From: Bin87 sp965204905
GTDB taxonomy: Bacteria; Chloroflexota; Dehalococcoidia; Lucifugimonadales; UBA3495
DNA: 64,000 nucleotides
Direction of reading: 5' to 3'
NCBI GenBank assembly: GCA_965204905.1
Contig: OZ242042.1
Coordinates: forward strand, 372,001-436,000
The notes under the pieces were generated by a model. That model did no database searches, was not told the origin of the DNA, and saw only the letters and a list, made by a program, of their open reading frames with translations. Of this stretch, positions 8,377 to 16,361 are shown piece by piece. The first letter of the stretch is position 1. Each line of letters opens with the position of its first letter. The translations under genes were made by a program, and so were the position numbers.

Positions 8377-8772
8377 ATGCAATGGCGAAATGACCTTGTG
8401 CGCCGCGCAGTCAACGCCCTTGAACAAGTTGGCTACGACTGCAAATCGCCGTCCCGTAACAAGCAGGACGTTGACATTCTGGCGTGGCGCAGGGGCGAAG
8501 CTTCGGCCATCAGGGTCAAATGCCCAGGTCGCAACCAAAGCCGTCCCCATATCTACAAAAAATGCTTGGGCCAGAGCGTCCACATGATCTTCCAAAACCA
8601 GAATGGGCATTGGTACCTGGTCCCCCACGACGAATTGGTTCGCATCGTCGGCGAAACCACCAACTGGCTGAGCACAAAATCGTGGCGAGAGACTGGAGAG
8701 TATTCCAGTGGCAGTCCTTCATCGGCATTACTGGATAGGCTACTCCCTTTCGCCCTTAACCTCAGCGTCTGA
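8377..8772 (+). CDS. degenerate small PD-(D/E)XK-fold protein
   Basis: A 131-aa protein starting MQWRNDLVRRAVNALEQVGY, with GAGGAGG six bases before the ATG. It is a paralogue of the nuclease at 61798-62205: both end with WYLVPHD-x-LV, (V/I)VG-x-TTNWL and YSS-x-PS-x-ALL. In the other copy the core strand reads RVQLKGR, giving the Q-x-K of QxK-type nucleases; here the same place reads RVKCPGR, so the lysine and glutamine are gone while the aspartates in QDVDILAW remain. It is therefore likely to be catalytically inactive, perhaps binding DNA or a partner. It lies between the two 132-bp repeats, without the reader genes that accompany the intact copy. Confidence 0.7.
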   Translation: MQWRNDLVRRAVNALEQVGYDCKSPSRNKQDVDILAWRRGEASAIRVKCPGRNQSRPHIYKKCLGQSVHMIFQNQNGHWYLVPHDELVRIVGETTNWLSTKSWRETGEYSSGSPSSALLDRLLPFALNLSV

Positions 8773-8984
8773 CGATACCATGGGGAAATTTCGCTACTCG
8801 ATTAGGGCACTGACCACCGCCCAAATCTGCGGCAACCACGGCGTTCGCTGCCCCCGGATGCCAACTCGAATGTTGGCTTGGTTCAGGTCGCACAGGCTGG
8901 TGGTATGGTTCTATCCAACCGATGCTGTCTGGTCCACTTTCTAGGTGCTCTCGATTTCGTCGCGCAACGCAATGAGTATTTCCC

Positions 8985-9116
8985 GTTTAACCCGAATCCA
9001 CCGAAGGGATACTGCGGCGGTGATCAGATGAGGGATGAGGCGTCAGGAAACAGTCTGGAGCGGGCCTGATGTCGGTGAGATGGACGATGTGGGGCGCGGC
9101 GACCCACGCCAGAGGG
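8985..9116 (+). repeat. 132-bp direct repeat, copy 2
   Basis: Second copy of the segment at 6923-7055. It ends just upstream of a gene fragment that has lost its 5' part, suggesting that the duplication event replaced that gene's beginning. Confidence 0.85.
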
Positions 9117-9136
9117 ATGTTGACGGCCCATGGTAG

Positions 9137-9868
9137 CGGCGCTGGGAGCGAATTTCGACACCAGATCGCGGAAAGTGGAGGAAGTCCAAGACACGCGTCG
9201 TTGCCTCGCTCACTCAGGGCGCATTGTTGGGGACCACAAGGAACGAGGTTGTTGCCAAGCTTCCGCGCCGGCCTAAAGTACACTTTGCGGCAATCCAATG
9301 GCATGAAGTCATTGACCTCGTGTTGCGACACGGACCGTCAGACGAATCAGAGGTGTCACAGTTCCTGTTTGACGAGTTCTCGAGCTATATCAGAGGGGAC
9401 CACGACATGGGTTATTACGACGCGGAGATCAAGATTCAAGACACCAATCCTGACAATGCCAAGGTTTTTGATGAAGGGTGGATGCAGCTGACCAGCCACT
9501 ACATAAGGTCTCCCCTGTACGTCGCGCCTTATTTCACAGGGAAAGGCGGCGGCATATCAATGATCGCCCGTGTGGTAGGGGTCGCATCGATTGATTTAGC
9601 CAGTGTTCCAGACACGTTCGAACCGGCGACGCACGAGGCAGTGACAGAAGAGCAACGTCAGCATTGGCCTCATGGATTGCGTTTGCTTCGGGAGTTCTAT
9701 CCGGATCCTGGAAATCAGTTCATCCTATTTTTGGATGAACCGATGCCGTTTAAGTCGCCACCTTTGACCAAAAGAGTGTTCAACGGCACCAAACCACCGA
9801 AACGAATCCCGCAGCAGATTCCCCAAGGATTCCATCTGAGGTTCGACGAGCTTTTAGGGATTAGTTGA
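9137..9868 (+). pseudogene. 5'-truncated gene, possible nuclease with a C-terminal PUA-like region
   Basis: The frame is open from 9137 (after a TAG at 9134) to 9868 with no good start; TTG at 9224 is the first weak one. Reading from 9137 gives TRVVASLTQGALLG, then PKVHFAAIQWHEVIDLVLRH, a region SDESEVSQFLFDEFSSYI, and a beta-rich C-terminus with SPLYVAPYFTGKGGGISMIA and FILFLDEPMPF. Smooth protein-like sequence up to the edge of the upstream repeat implies loss of an N-terminal domain. The C-terminus resembles small PUA/EVE-type folds found on nuclease proteins, but this is a weak impression. No assigned function. Confidence 0.5.
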
Positions 9869-10026
9869 TGGATCTTAATGGCGGGTACCCAGTTGATCAA
9901 TGAGAGCACGCACTGTGGCGCCGCCAACAGTCTGGGGCACATGGGACGACCACAGGGCCTGATGGACCCATAGTGAAGACAATCACCCTGTCCACGAAAT
10001 CACGGTCGTTGAACAATACGTCCTAG

Positions 10027-11499
10027 CAGCCTGTCTGAGAAACAGGGCCAGCGAGGTGGAGAGCGTATGATGGGGGCAGTCCAGTCGTTGGGAGCCGGTG
10101 ATGAGCAAGACCTATCTGCCTTACGATCCTGACCAGCAGTTGCTGATGCCGGCGGCGCTGCAGGAGTGGTTGCCCGAGGGTCACCTGGCCTATTTCATCT
10201 CAGACGTGGTGGACCAGTTGGACCTGTCGGAGATCACGGCCCGCTACGAGCAGGAGCGGCGCGGTGGCCCGCCCTACAATCCCAAGATGATGGTGAAGGT
10301 GCTGCTGTACGCCTATTGCGTCGGGGTGCCGTCATCGCGGCGCATCGCCACCAGACTGCATGAAGGCATCGCCTTCCGGGTGCTGGCGGCCAACAACACG
10401 CCGGACTTTCGCACCATCTCGGACTTCCGCAAGGACCACCTGGCGGCGCTGTCGGGATTGTTCCTGCAGGTGTTGTTGCTGTGCCAGCGGGCGGGACTGG
10501 TGAAGTTGGGCCACGTGGCGCTGGACGGCACCAAGGTCCGGGCCAACGCATCGAAGCACAAGGCGATGAGTTACCAGCGTATGCAAGAGAAGGAAGCGCA
10601 GTTGCAGGGTGAGGTGGATGAGTTGCTGCGCCGCGCCCAGGAGGTGGATGAGGAGGAGGATCGCCGGTATGGCAGGGACAAGCGCGGTGATGAGTTGCCG
10701 GAGGAGTTGTCCTTTCGGGAGGGTCGGTTGGAGAAGATCCGGGAGGCCATGGCGGCGCTGGAAGCCGAGGCCATGGCCGAGGCGGAGCGCGCCGCAGAGG
10801 AGGGCAAGGATCATCCTGGGGTGCCCGATGACCAGGCCCAGCGCAACTTCACTGACCCGGAGTCCCGCATCATGCCCGGTCCTGGGGGACGGGACTTCCT
10901 GCAGGCTTACAACTGTCAGGCGGTGGTGGACCATGAGCATCAGGTGATCATTGCGGCCCGAGCCACCACTCAGGCCTCGGACAAGCAGCAGGCGGTGGTG
11001 ATGATCGAGGAGACCATCGCCAATGTGGGAGTGGCGCCCCGGGAGGTGTCCGCCGACGCCGGTTACTACTCGGCAAAGGCCGTTGCCGATTTACACGCCC
11101 TGGGCACCGACCCGTTCGTCGCGCCGGAGAAGACCCGCCACGGGTACAAACCACCGCCCGCACCCAAAGGACGCATCCCCAAAGCTCTCTCTCCCAGGGA
11201 CCGGATGCGCCGCAAGTTGCAGACCAAACGGGGTCGCAAGAGATACGCGCTACGCATGCAGACGGTGGAGCCGGTGTTCGGCCAGATCAAGCAGGGCCGA
11301 GGCTTCCGGCAGTTCCTGCTGCGGGGATTGGACAAGGTTGCGGGCGAGTGGTCGCTGATCTGCACCGGCCACAACCTGCTCAAGCTCTTCCGCCACTCTC
11401 GTCTGTCGGTCAGTCCACCGTCACCCATCCCCCAACCGGCGTGAACCCTCGCCAAAACACGGTCCCATCAACAACAAAACCTAATCTTCAGACAGACTG
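10027..11499 (+). mobile_element. intact IS1182-type insertion sequence
   Basis: Terminal inverted repeats are CAGCCTGTCTGAGAA at 10027-10041 and the complement of CAGTCTGTCTGAAGA at 11485-11499. CTAG occurs immediately outside both ends (10023-10026 and 11500-11503), consistent with a 4-bp target duplication. The element is 1,473 bp with a single transposase gene, and all motifs are intact, so it is probably recent and may be active. Confidence 0.85.
10101..11444 (+). CDS. IS1182-family transposase
   Basis: A 447-aa DDE transposase. The N-terminal DUF772-like part (YNPKMMVKVLLYAYCVGVPS) is followed by DFRTISDFRKDHL, the first catalytic Asp in VALDGTKVRANASKHKAMS, a charged helical insertion, the second Asp in REVSADAGYYSAKAV and the Glu in VEPVFGQIKQGRGFRQFLLR. 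Length and motif order are those of a full-length enzyme. ATG at 10101 has GGGAG six bases upstream; the GTG at 10098 is less likely. Confidence 0.93.
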   Translation: MSKTYLPYDPDQQLLMPAALQEWLPEGHLAYFISDVVDQLDLSEITARYEQERRGGPPYNPKMMVKVLLYAYCVGVPSSRRIATRLHEGIAFRVLAANNTPDFRTISDFRKDHLAALSGLFLQVLLLCQRAGLVKLGHVALDGTKVRANASKHKAMSYQRMQEKEAQLQGEVDELLRRAQEVDEEEDRRYGRDKRGDELPEELSFREGRLEKIREAMAALEAEAMAEAERAAEEGKDHPGVPDDQAQRNFTDPESRIMPGPGGRDFLQAYNCQAVVDHEHQVIIAARATTQASDKQQAVVMIEETIANVGVAPREVSADAGYYSAKAVADLHALGTDPFVAPEKTRHGYKPPPAPKGRIPKALSPRDRMRRKLQTKRGRKRYALRMQTVEPVFGQIKQGRGFRQFLLRGLDKVAGEWSLICTGHNLLKLFRHSRLSVSPPSPIPQPA

Positions 11500-11503
11500 C
11501 TAG

Positions 11504-11838
11504 CCGGTATTACAGGGCACGAGGAGCTAAATCTCCGAGCGCATCGATGCGCCTTTCAGTGCCCCTATGCCGTTGTCATAATCGGCATTGTTAAGCACTC
11601 GCTTGCGCGTTGTGTGGTTGCTGTTCTTACGGGGCAACACTGGCCTGCCACTAGGCGAATTAGACGCCGCGCGAAAAGTCCGGCGGTGGCTCAATCGTTT
11701 CCGAAAACAGGCCGCACCACAGCGACTTAGCCATCAAATGGAGGAACCCCGTCTGCTCGGACTTTGGCACAGTAGCGTTTTACGGATTTAGTCATTGATA
11801 CGCCTACTTGAACAATCCTACTATTTGGAGAGGAAACA
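11504..11838. other. 335-bp interval without a clear gene
   Basis: Flank of the insertion sequence and leader of the VanZ-like gene. Short frames have no protein character. The 19-bp motif (CCTACTTGAACAATCCTAC, 11803-11821) sits at its right end. Confidence 0.5.
11803..11821 (-). promoter_or_regulatory. 19-bp dispersed motif, copy 2, in the VanZ-like leader
   Basis: CCTACTTGAACAATCCTAC, the reverse complement of 3469-3487. It ends 17 bp before the ATG at 11839, with TATTTGGAGAGG between. TTGAAC and TACTAT within it resemble promoter hexamers but their spacing is wrong for one promoter; an operator or a mobile-repeat end is equally possible. Confidence 0.4.
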
Positions 11839-12273
11839 ATGTACACATGGGGGACCCGGTTACTAGCCTTAGCGGTTGCAATCCTCATTATCGGAGGATC
11901 ATGGCTACCTTCCGGCCAAAGGACTACAGAAGAGTGGTGCGACTGCAAAGTGAGCGTGGTGAGCGTGGACATCAAACAACCAGATAAGCGCCGACACTTT
12001 GCGGGGTTCCTCGCGTTTGGGACTATTGTAACTTTGGCTCTTGTGGGCAGAAACGGCACACCATTTCGCTACCGCGTCATCGGTCTCGTATTATTGACAG
12101 GGGCGGGTCTGGGTGTGGCGACCGAGGTGGGGCAACCAATTTTTGAGCGCTCCTGCGAAGTCAACGACTTTATCGCGGACATGGCGGGCCTCATTGTAGG
12201 TTGGGGGTTGGCGGGGGGCCTATGGTGGCTATGGGCGCATAGCCCGTGGCGGACGCCACATGACGGAGCCTGA
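11839..12273 (+). CDS. VanZ-like membrane protein
   Basis: A 144-aa protein with four probable membrane helices (about residues 5-22, 52-68, 74-92 and 115-133). The VanZ signature is visible: D-K-x-x-H-F in QPDKRRHFAGFLAFG, E-x-x-Q in ATEVGQPIFE and the final DFIADMAGLIVGW. VanZ gives low-level teicoplanin resistance in the classical cluster, but most relatives are uncharacterised. AGAGG lies five bases before the ATG. No operon partner is evident; the 19-bp motif lies just upstream. Confidence 0.82.
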   Translation: MYTWGTRLLALAVAILIIGGSWLPSGQRTTEEWCDCKVSVVSVDIKQPDKRRHFAGFLAFGTIVTLALVGRNGTPFRYRVIGLVLLTGAGLGVATEVGQPIFERSCEVNDFIADMAGLIVGWGLAGGLWWLWAHSPWRTPHDGA

Positions 12274-12379
12274 CCGGGCGTGCGAAAAGCCCATCTATCA
12301 ACGGCTAGCCTTTCGGGGGCGGCCACATCCGGCGGCATCCCGCTACCGGGAGCGAGCTGGACGTGGCCGCGCCGCTCAA

Positions 12380-12680
12380 CCGAATTTGTCAACAGGCCCG
12401 AGAAAGTGGACCGGGCGAACGACGTTGGGGTCGCCTTGTTCGCTCTTGATCCGGTCGTAGTTCTGGGCTGAGCGAGCGTAAGCGGTCCGGCGTTTCCCGG
12501 TGCGGATGTCGGCGCGGTCGGTGGTGCCCCCACTTGCCCAGAGTGACCGGGGAAATGTTGACGAAGTACTCTCCGGCCTGCCTACCTGACGACTTCATGG
12601 TAGGCCCTGTCGGTTTCGTTGTGGGCGGTGAAGTGTCAGACGCGGCTCGTGTGGTTCGCCATGTTGGCCTCTGTGTTGTT
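12380..12680 (-). pseudogene. decayed paralogue of the terminase-small-subunit-like gene
   Basis: Pieces in three frames line up with the intact gene at 14759: YHEVVR then a TAG stop, EYFVNISPVTLGKWG, and ADIRTGKRRTAYARSAQNYD against SDIKANKRQTAYARFALKFD. At least one stop and two frameshifts separate them. Upstream on the minus strand lies a copy of the inverted-repeat element, as for the intact gene. Confidence 0.7.
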
Positions 12681-12716
12681 TTCGTTGCTGCCCCTTTGTT
12701 GGTGGCGGACGTGAGC

Positions 12717-12800
12717 CCAGACGGCTTGGTTTGGCTTGGCGGGTCTGTGGTGTCCATTGTTGGGGTAACGGCTTCAGGCTAAGCGGTGGCGTCTGGTGTC
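12717..12800 (+). repeat. inverted-repeat element, copy B
   Basis: Left arm CAGACGGCTTGGTTTGGCTT at 12718, right arm GCTAAGCGGTGGCGTCTGG ending at 12796. It is directly 5' of the decayed minus-strand gene and directly before an IstB relic on the plus strand. Confidence 0.6.
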
Positions 12801-12829
12801 GCCGTAGGGTACCGCTAGGTCGGTTGCCG

Positions 12830-13085
12830 CGTATGAAAATAGAGTGCTCAAAACAGCGGTCTTCTCATCAGAGTTTCCCCATAAGCATGAACGGGGCCTA
12901 CCGGTCAGGCCGGCCGGCGCCGGCAAAGGTTTTCTGGCCCAGGTCTTGGGCTGCTCGGTCATCCGCGCCGGACACACCGTGCGCTCCATCCACGACGACG
13001 ATTTCTTCAAGGCCTTGGTCTAAGCCGGAGTGGATCATTGGGTGGATCGGGGGTTCCGGTCTTTCCTCACATTGGCCCTATCTGT
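12830..13085 (+). pseudogene. IstB remnant 3 (IS21 helper ATPase)
   Basis: PAGAGKGFLAQVLGCSVIRA (Walker A region) is followed by HTVRSIHDDDFFKALV, a TAA stop, and AGVDHWVDRGFRSFLTLALS, aligning with the longer relic at 2748-3341. The C-terminal half is missing. Its nucleotide leader matches the leaders of the other two relics. Confidence 0.7.
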
Positions 13086-13100
13086 CTGTTTTTCGTGGCT

Positions 13101-13889
13101 TCAGTCGCTGATCAAATCTGCCACGTCAACGATGTACTCTGCGGTTTCTCGGATACGCCGCTCGGTTTCGGCGTTGCAGATGCTATCGTAGAAACAGGCA
13201 TTATGCAGTTGGATAGTCCTGCTGTGATAACGGTCTACTAGGGATCGGATCCGCCTGTCCTTGGATGCGAGTGCGTCCAACCCGTTCGAAGTCTGAATTA
13301 CCGAGATGGGCTCGATGCCGGTCTTGGCTAATATGAGGGCGTCGGTGGCGCGTTTGGTTGCTCCCCACGACAGTTCTGCGGCTTCTCGGGTTTGGCCTTG
13401 GTCAAGCCTCATTACCGCAGATGCTTGGAGGTCGCGGGCGTCGTTCAGGATTATCGCCGGCTCAGTCGTTTGCCCTATGACAACCGGCTCAGCTAGGTTT
13501 GGTTCTTCAGAGCTGACCCACAAAGATCCGATGATGACGATGAGAACGAAGATTACGGCTGAAAACACTTGCAGGAAAAGTGCTCTGGCGGCTCGATCTA
13601 CTTCCGTCGCTCTGAGTGCGTCGGTTGGTCGATTAAATGTGGCGAGTGCAAACACGATAGTGGCACCGTAGAAAATCACGCTGGATATCGTGCTCGCGAC
13701 TGCCATTTGAACCAGCCAGGCATATTCCTCAAAGTCGACAACCCCTCGTACAGCCAAAGCCACAGTGATGTAAGCAGCTACGGTAGCACCCACCAATATG
13801 GTGGCGGTTGTCATGATTCCGATGGCAGCCGCGAATCGGTCGGGCCTATTCTGTCGTCGGCTCAATGACCTGACCGCGTTAATCATCAT
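13101..13889 (-). CDS. membrane protein with HEPN-like helical C-terminus
   Basis: A 262-aa protein. Three membrane helices lie at about residues 24-46, 56-82 and 105-127. The cytosolic or external C-terminus (about 145-262) is all helical, with ARDLQASAVMRLDQGQTREA, AAELSWGATKRATDALILAK and a following helical pair; the pattern A-x-x-x-L-x-x-G-x-x-x-x-A-A-E-x-x-W-G-A resembles HEPN/PaREP1-type nucleotide-binding bundles. It overlaps the 3' end of the upstream membrane gene by 11 bp, so the two form an operon. A membrane-bound effector or sensor is possible but unproven. Confidence 0.68.
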   Translation of the reverse strand: MMINAVRSLSRRQNRPDRFAAAIGIMTTATILVGATVAAYITVALAVRGVVDFEEYAWLVQMAVASTISSVIFYGATIVFALATFNRPTDALRATEVDRAARALFLQVFSAVIFVLIVIIGSLWVSSEEPNLAEPVVIGQTTEPAIILNDARDLQASAVMRLDQGQTREAAELSWGATKRATDALILAKTGIEPISVIQTSNGLDALASKDRRIRSLVDRYHSRTIQLHNACFYDSICNAETERRIRETAEYIVDVADLISD

Positions 13890-14139
13890 CTTGGGTGCCG
13901 ATGAGGTATCCGGCCGCCAGCATCAGGAATGGCATGGCGATGCAGGTTCCTGCTATGGTGGCGATCAGGAATAAGGCGGCCTGAGTGGTTCCGAATGCAA
14001 CTAAAGCCAAGACACACGCCACCACGCCTATAATCGCGCCGACCAAAATGGTGTGTTTGATCTGGTGCCACAGCCTGAGTCTGAAGGAGCGGGTGTTCTT
14101 GGTGGCACCGCTGCTTTCCGATTTGGCTTGGTTCCTCAT
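13879..14139 (-). CDS. small two-helix membrane protein
   Basis: An 86-aa protein beginning MRNQAKSESSGATKNTRSFR, a basic cytosolic segment, followed by two membrane helices (TILVGAIIGVVACVLALVAF and LFLIATIAGTCIAMPFLMLA). ATG at 14139 has AGAGGGG about nine bases upstream; an upstream in-frame extension to 14316 lacks protein character. It overlaps the following membrane/HEPN-like gene by 11 bp. Function unknown; probably a partner of that protein. Confidence 0.6.
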   Translation of the reverse strand: MRNQAKSESSGATKNTRSFRLRLWHQIKHTILVGAIIGVVACVLALVAFGTTQAALFLIATIAGTCIAMPFLMLAAGYLIGTQDDD

Positions 14140-14344
14140 AGATCTTGCCCCTCTTCTCTGTAGGCTTGAATAGTAGAAGAATCGTGCATGATGGTCAATG
14201 TATGGGAGGTTGCTCGGTATTCCATTCTGGTATTTTGCGGCATACCCGCGCTTTGCCATTTCGGTCCCAATGGCCGGCAGAGTTACCTGCGAGACGTAAA
14301 CGGAATAGTCGGTCAAATGGCAGTTAAACGGAGGATTGTCACAG

Positions 14345-14650
14345 TCCTGATGGTGGGCCTTGAACCATAGGGCCCACTCGCAGGAGTTCTCGCTGGTGAG
14401 TGGTCCGGGTAGCCAAGTGGGCCAGATGTGGGGTTGTTGTCGTCGTTCTGCGACGGTGCCGCACCGTCCGGAAAATTAGCCGTGGGTCGGCTTGACCTGA
14501 GTTTATTGGGTGGTCGGTTGGGTGCGCTACGGGCTGCTGTCATCAAAAAATTGACCGCCCCGTTGGTCGGGGCGGCTGGTGTCGCGGTTGGTCGGCGACG
14601 AGTTAATTGTGCCAGTCGTGGGCTCGGGTTCGCTACGGGCCGGTGTCAGC
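14345..14650 (-). pseudogene. relic of a Cas4-like nuclease 5' end (duplicate of 2341-2650)
   Basis: The minus strand encodes WLPGPLTSENSCEWALWFKA, matching WLPKLLTGENSCEWAVWFKA of the intact nuclease, then stops aligning near 14345. The GTG start of the intact copy is GTC here. The leader of about 190 bp is conserved better than one expects for a dead gene. Confidence 0.75.
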
Positions 14651-14758
14651 AATTCTCGGGGCGGTTGGGTTTGGATCCGGTGCTGGTGTGTATGGTGGCA
14701 GAGGTCGATTGTGCCTGGTCGGTACGAGGTCTGCGGCGTTGTTTATGATGGGTGGCCC

Positions 14759-15178
14759 TTACGTCGATCTCCGGGGCGGTCGTCCTTGGTCCTCGAGGTC
14801 CTGGCACTGGCGGCAGGCGTCGGCGAGGGTGCCGTCGGGGAGTATGGTCTTCTCGTTGCCGCAGTCGCAGGTGCGCTCGAGGATCTGGAGGGCAAGGTCG
14901 AACTCGCGGGTGCGGTTGGCGTCGGCGGTGCAGTGTTCGCGCCTGAGTTGGTCGAACTTCAAGGCGAACCGGGCGTAGGCGGTTTGGCGCTTGTTGGCCT
15001 TGATGTCGGAACGGCCTTTGGAGACCCACTTGCCGAGGGTGCTGGGGGACATGGCGACGCCGTACTCGCTGGCGTGTCTGACGACGTCGTGGTAGGTGCC
15101 GTCGGTATCGGGGAGGGCGCGCAGGACGGCGGCGATGTTCGGAGCGGTGAATTGTGGGGTGTTGTTGAAGTTGGTCAT
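14759..15178 (-). CDS. terminase-small-subunit-like DNA-binding protein with zinc ribbon
   Basis: A 139-aa protein. The N-terminal part has helix-turn-helix character (YHDVVRHASEYGVAMSPSTL, GKWVSKGRSDIKANKRQTAY), as in phage terminase small subunits and related DNA-binding proteins. Residues about 105-128 form a zinc ribbon (CDCGNEKTILPDGTLADACR with a final CRQC). AGGAGG lies five bases before the ATG at 15178. An inverted-repeat element starts about 55 bp upstream. A decayed paralogue lies at 12.4-12.7 kb. No other phage morphogenesis genes are present, so a free-standing regulator is as likely as a terminase. Confidence 0.65.
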   Translation of the reverse strand: MTNFNNTPQFTAPNIAAVLRALPDTDGTYHDVVRHASEYGVAMSPSTLGKWVSKGRSDIKANKRQTAYARFALKFDQLRREHCTADANRTREFDLALQILERTCDCGNEKTILPDGTLADACRQCQDLEDQGRPPRRST

Positions 15179-15230
15179 GGTGTCCTCCTGGTGGCTCTCG
15201 GTTTCTCCTCCAGGTGTGGGACTTGTGCTT

Positions 15231-15312
15231 GGACGGGCTCAGTTTGGGCTGATTGGCCGGGCCGGCCCGGTCGGGTAGGATAGCGATGTCTCGGGCGAAA
15301 CGGTAGCGTCTG
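15231..15312 (+). repeat. inverted-repeat element, copy C
   Basis: Left arm near GGACGGGCTCAGTTTGGGCT (15234), right arm GCGAAACGGTAGCGTCTG at 15295-15312. It lies about 55 bp upstream of the start of the 15178 minus-strand gene. Confidence 0.5.
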
Positions 15313-15353
15313 GGGTTGCGGAGGCGGGCTGTTTATCGGGGTGCCGGTATTGG

Positions 15354-15381
15354 AAAGGGCGGCCCACTCGAGCCGCCCTTT
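15354..15381 (-). terminator. strong hairpin
   Basis: AAAGGGCGGC (15354-15363) pairs perfectly with GCCGCCCTTT (15372-15381). It follows the 3' end of a decayed minus-strand gene (stop at 15442). There is no long T-run beyond the stem, so termination is probable but not certain. Confidence 0.55.
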
Positions 15382-15441
15382 CGTGTGAGTGGGTTTGGTT
15401 GGTGTGATCTCGGGACGGGGACGGTGTTGGGTTCGGAGCCT

Positions 15442-15780
15442 TACGACACGGGTATCTTGGTGGCGTTGGTCATGCTGCCCTTGCCGCTGTCCTTGATGGC
15501 TCGACCGGGCGGATGTAGTCGGTGCCGTTCATGGTGGCGTTTTCGGCGTAGGTGACCAAGGGGCCGATTATGGTGGTGCCGGGAGAACACGAAACCGGCA
15601 CGATTGGATCTTTTCGGGTCCTGTTCGTTGCTGTGGGTGAGGACATAGGTCGCGCTGACGGTCCCGGGCAGATCCTCGGGGTCGTGGGCGTCGATTACGC
15701 TGCTGTGCTGGTACGTCTACGTGTACCGGGTTGCGGAATTAGCCGATTTCGTCGCTGGTGGGGGCGAACCTTGGGCCCGG
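15442..15780 (-). pseudogene. decayed gene of unknown family
   Basis: Three stretches in alternating frames read as one protein: VIDAHDPEDLPGTVSATYVL through RAGFVFS, then PGTTIIGPLVTYAENATMNG, then RAIKDSGKGSMTNATKIPVS ending at TAA (15442). Two compensating indels would restore it. No family was recognised. The remaining 230 bp up to 16010 hold nothing I can support. Confidence 0.45.
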
Positions 15781-16010
15781 TATATGGTCGGTATCGCCGG
15801 CTTAATCGGGCCCGTCGTGGATGCTGACCCCGTTCATTCCTTGGTGCCGGCGCCGATGCCGTTGGTGTCCACATCGCTGTGGTTGAATGTTGACCTGGCC
15901 GCCGTGCGGCAAAATGGCCGTACCATCTGAGCGGTTTGGGCTGCGTTCAGGCGTGCCCGTTTGGGCCCTCTTGATGTTGGGCGGGGAAAGTGTGGCGCGC
16001 AAGTCGCTGC

Positions 16011-16327
16011 GCCAAACGGTGGCGTCTGGTGTCGTCGTAACGCGTCGGGGTGCAGGCTTCCGGGTGTGAAAATGGCCGGGCAACCTGGATGGCCTAGCCT
16101 GCTCTCAGGCTCTCTCGTTTCGGTTCTGGGCGCGTTGAGCGGGAAAGTTTCGCCGAGCAAGCCGGTGGCGCCAAACGGTGGCGTCTGGGCGCGTTCTGGC
16201 CGGCCGTTTGCGGGTGGCAAAGTCGGCATGCTGGCGGCGGACGCGCTCAGGCGGGGCGGTTTACCTTGTTGGCTCTGTAGTGGGCGTTGTAGGGTAACTG
16301 CAGTTGAGGCCAAGCGCACGCGTCTGG
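16011..16327 (+). repeat. three clustered right arms of the inverted-repeat family
   Basis: GCCAAACGGTGGCGTCTGG occurs exactly at 16011-16029 and 16170-16188, and GGCCAAGCGCACGCGTCTGG at 16308-16327. Spacing is about 159 and 138 bp. The left arms are poorly kept. No gene was found in the 330 bp; the block lies immediately 3' of the defence operon. Confidence 0.7.
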
Positions 16328-16361
16328 AGATGTTTTGTCCCTTGGTCTTGCCAGACCTGCA

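Noticed and set aside
14759..15178. Prophage
   Set aside because: A terminase-small-subunit-like protein alone, with no large subunit, portal, capsid or integrase nearby.
15834..16319. 161-aa minus-strand frame with repeated QTPPFG
   Set aside because: The repeats are translations of the inverted-repeat arms; the rest is low-complexity.
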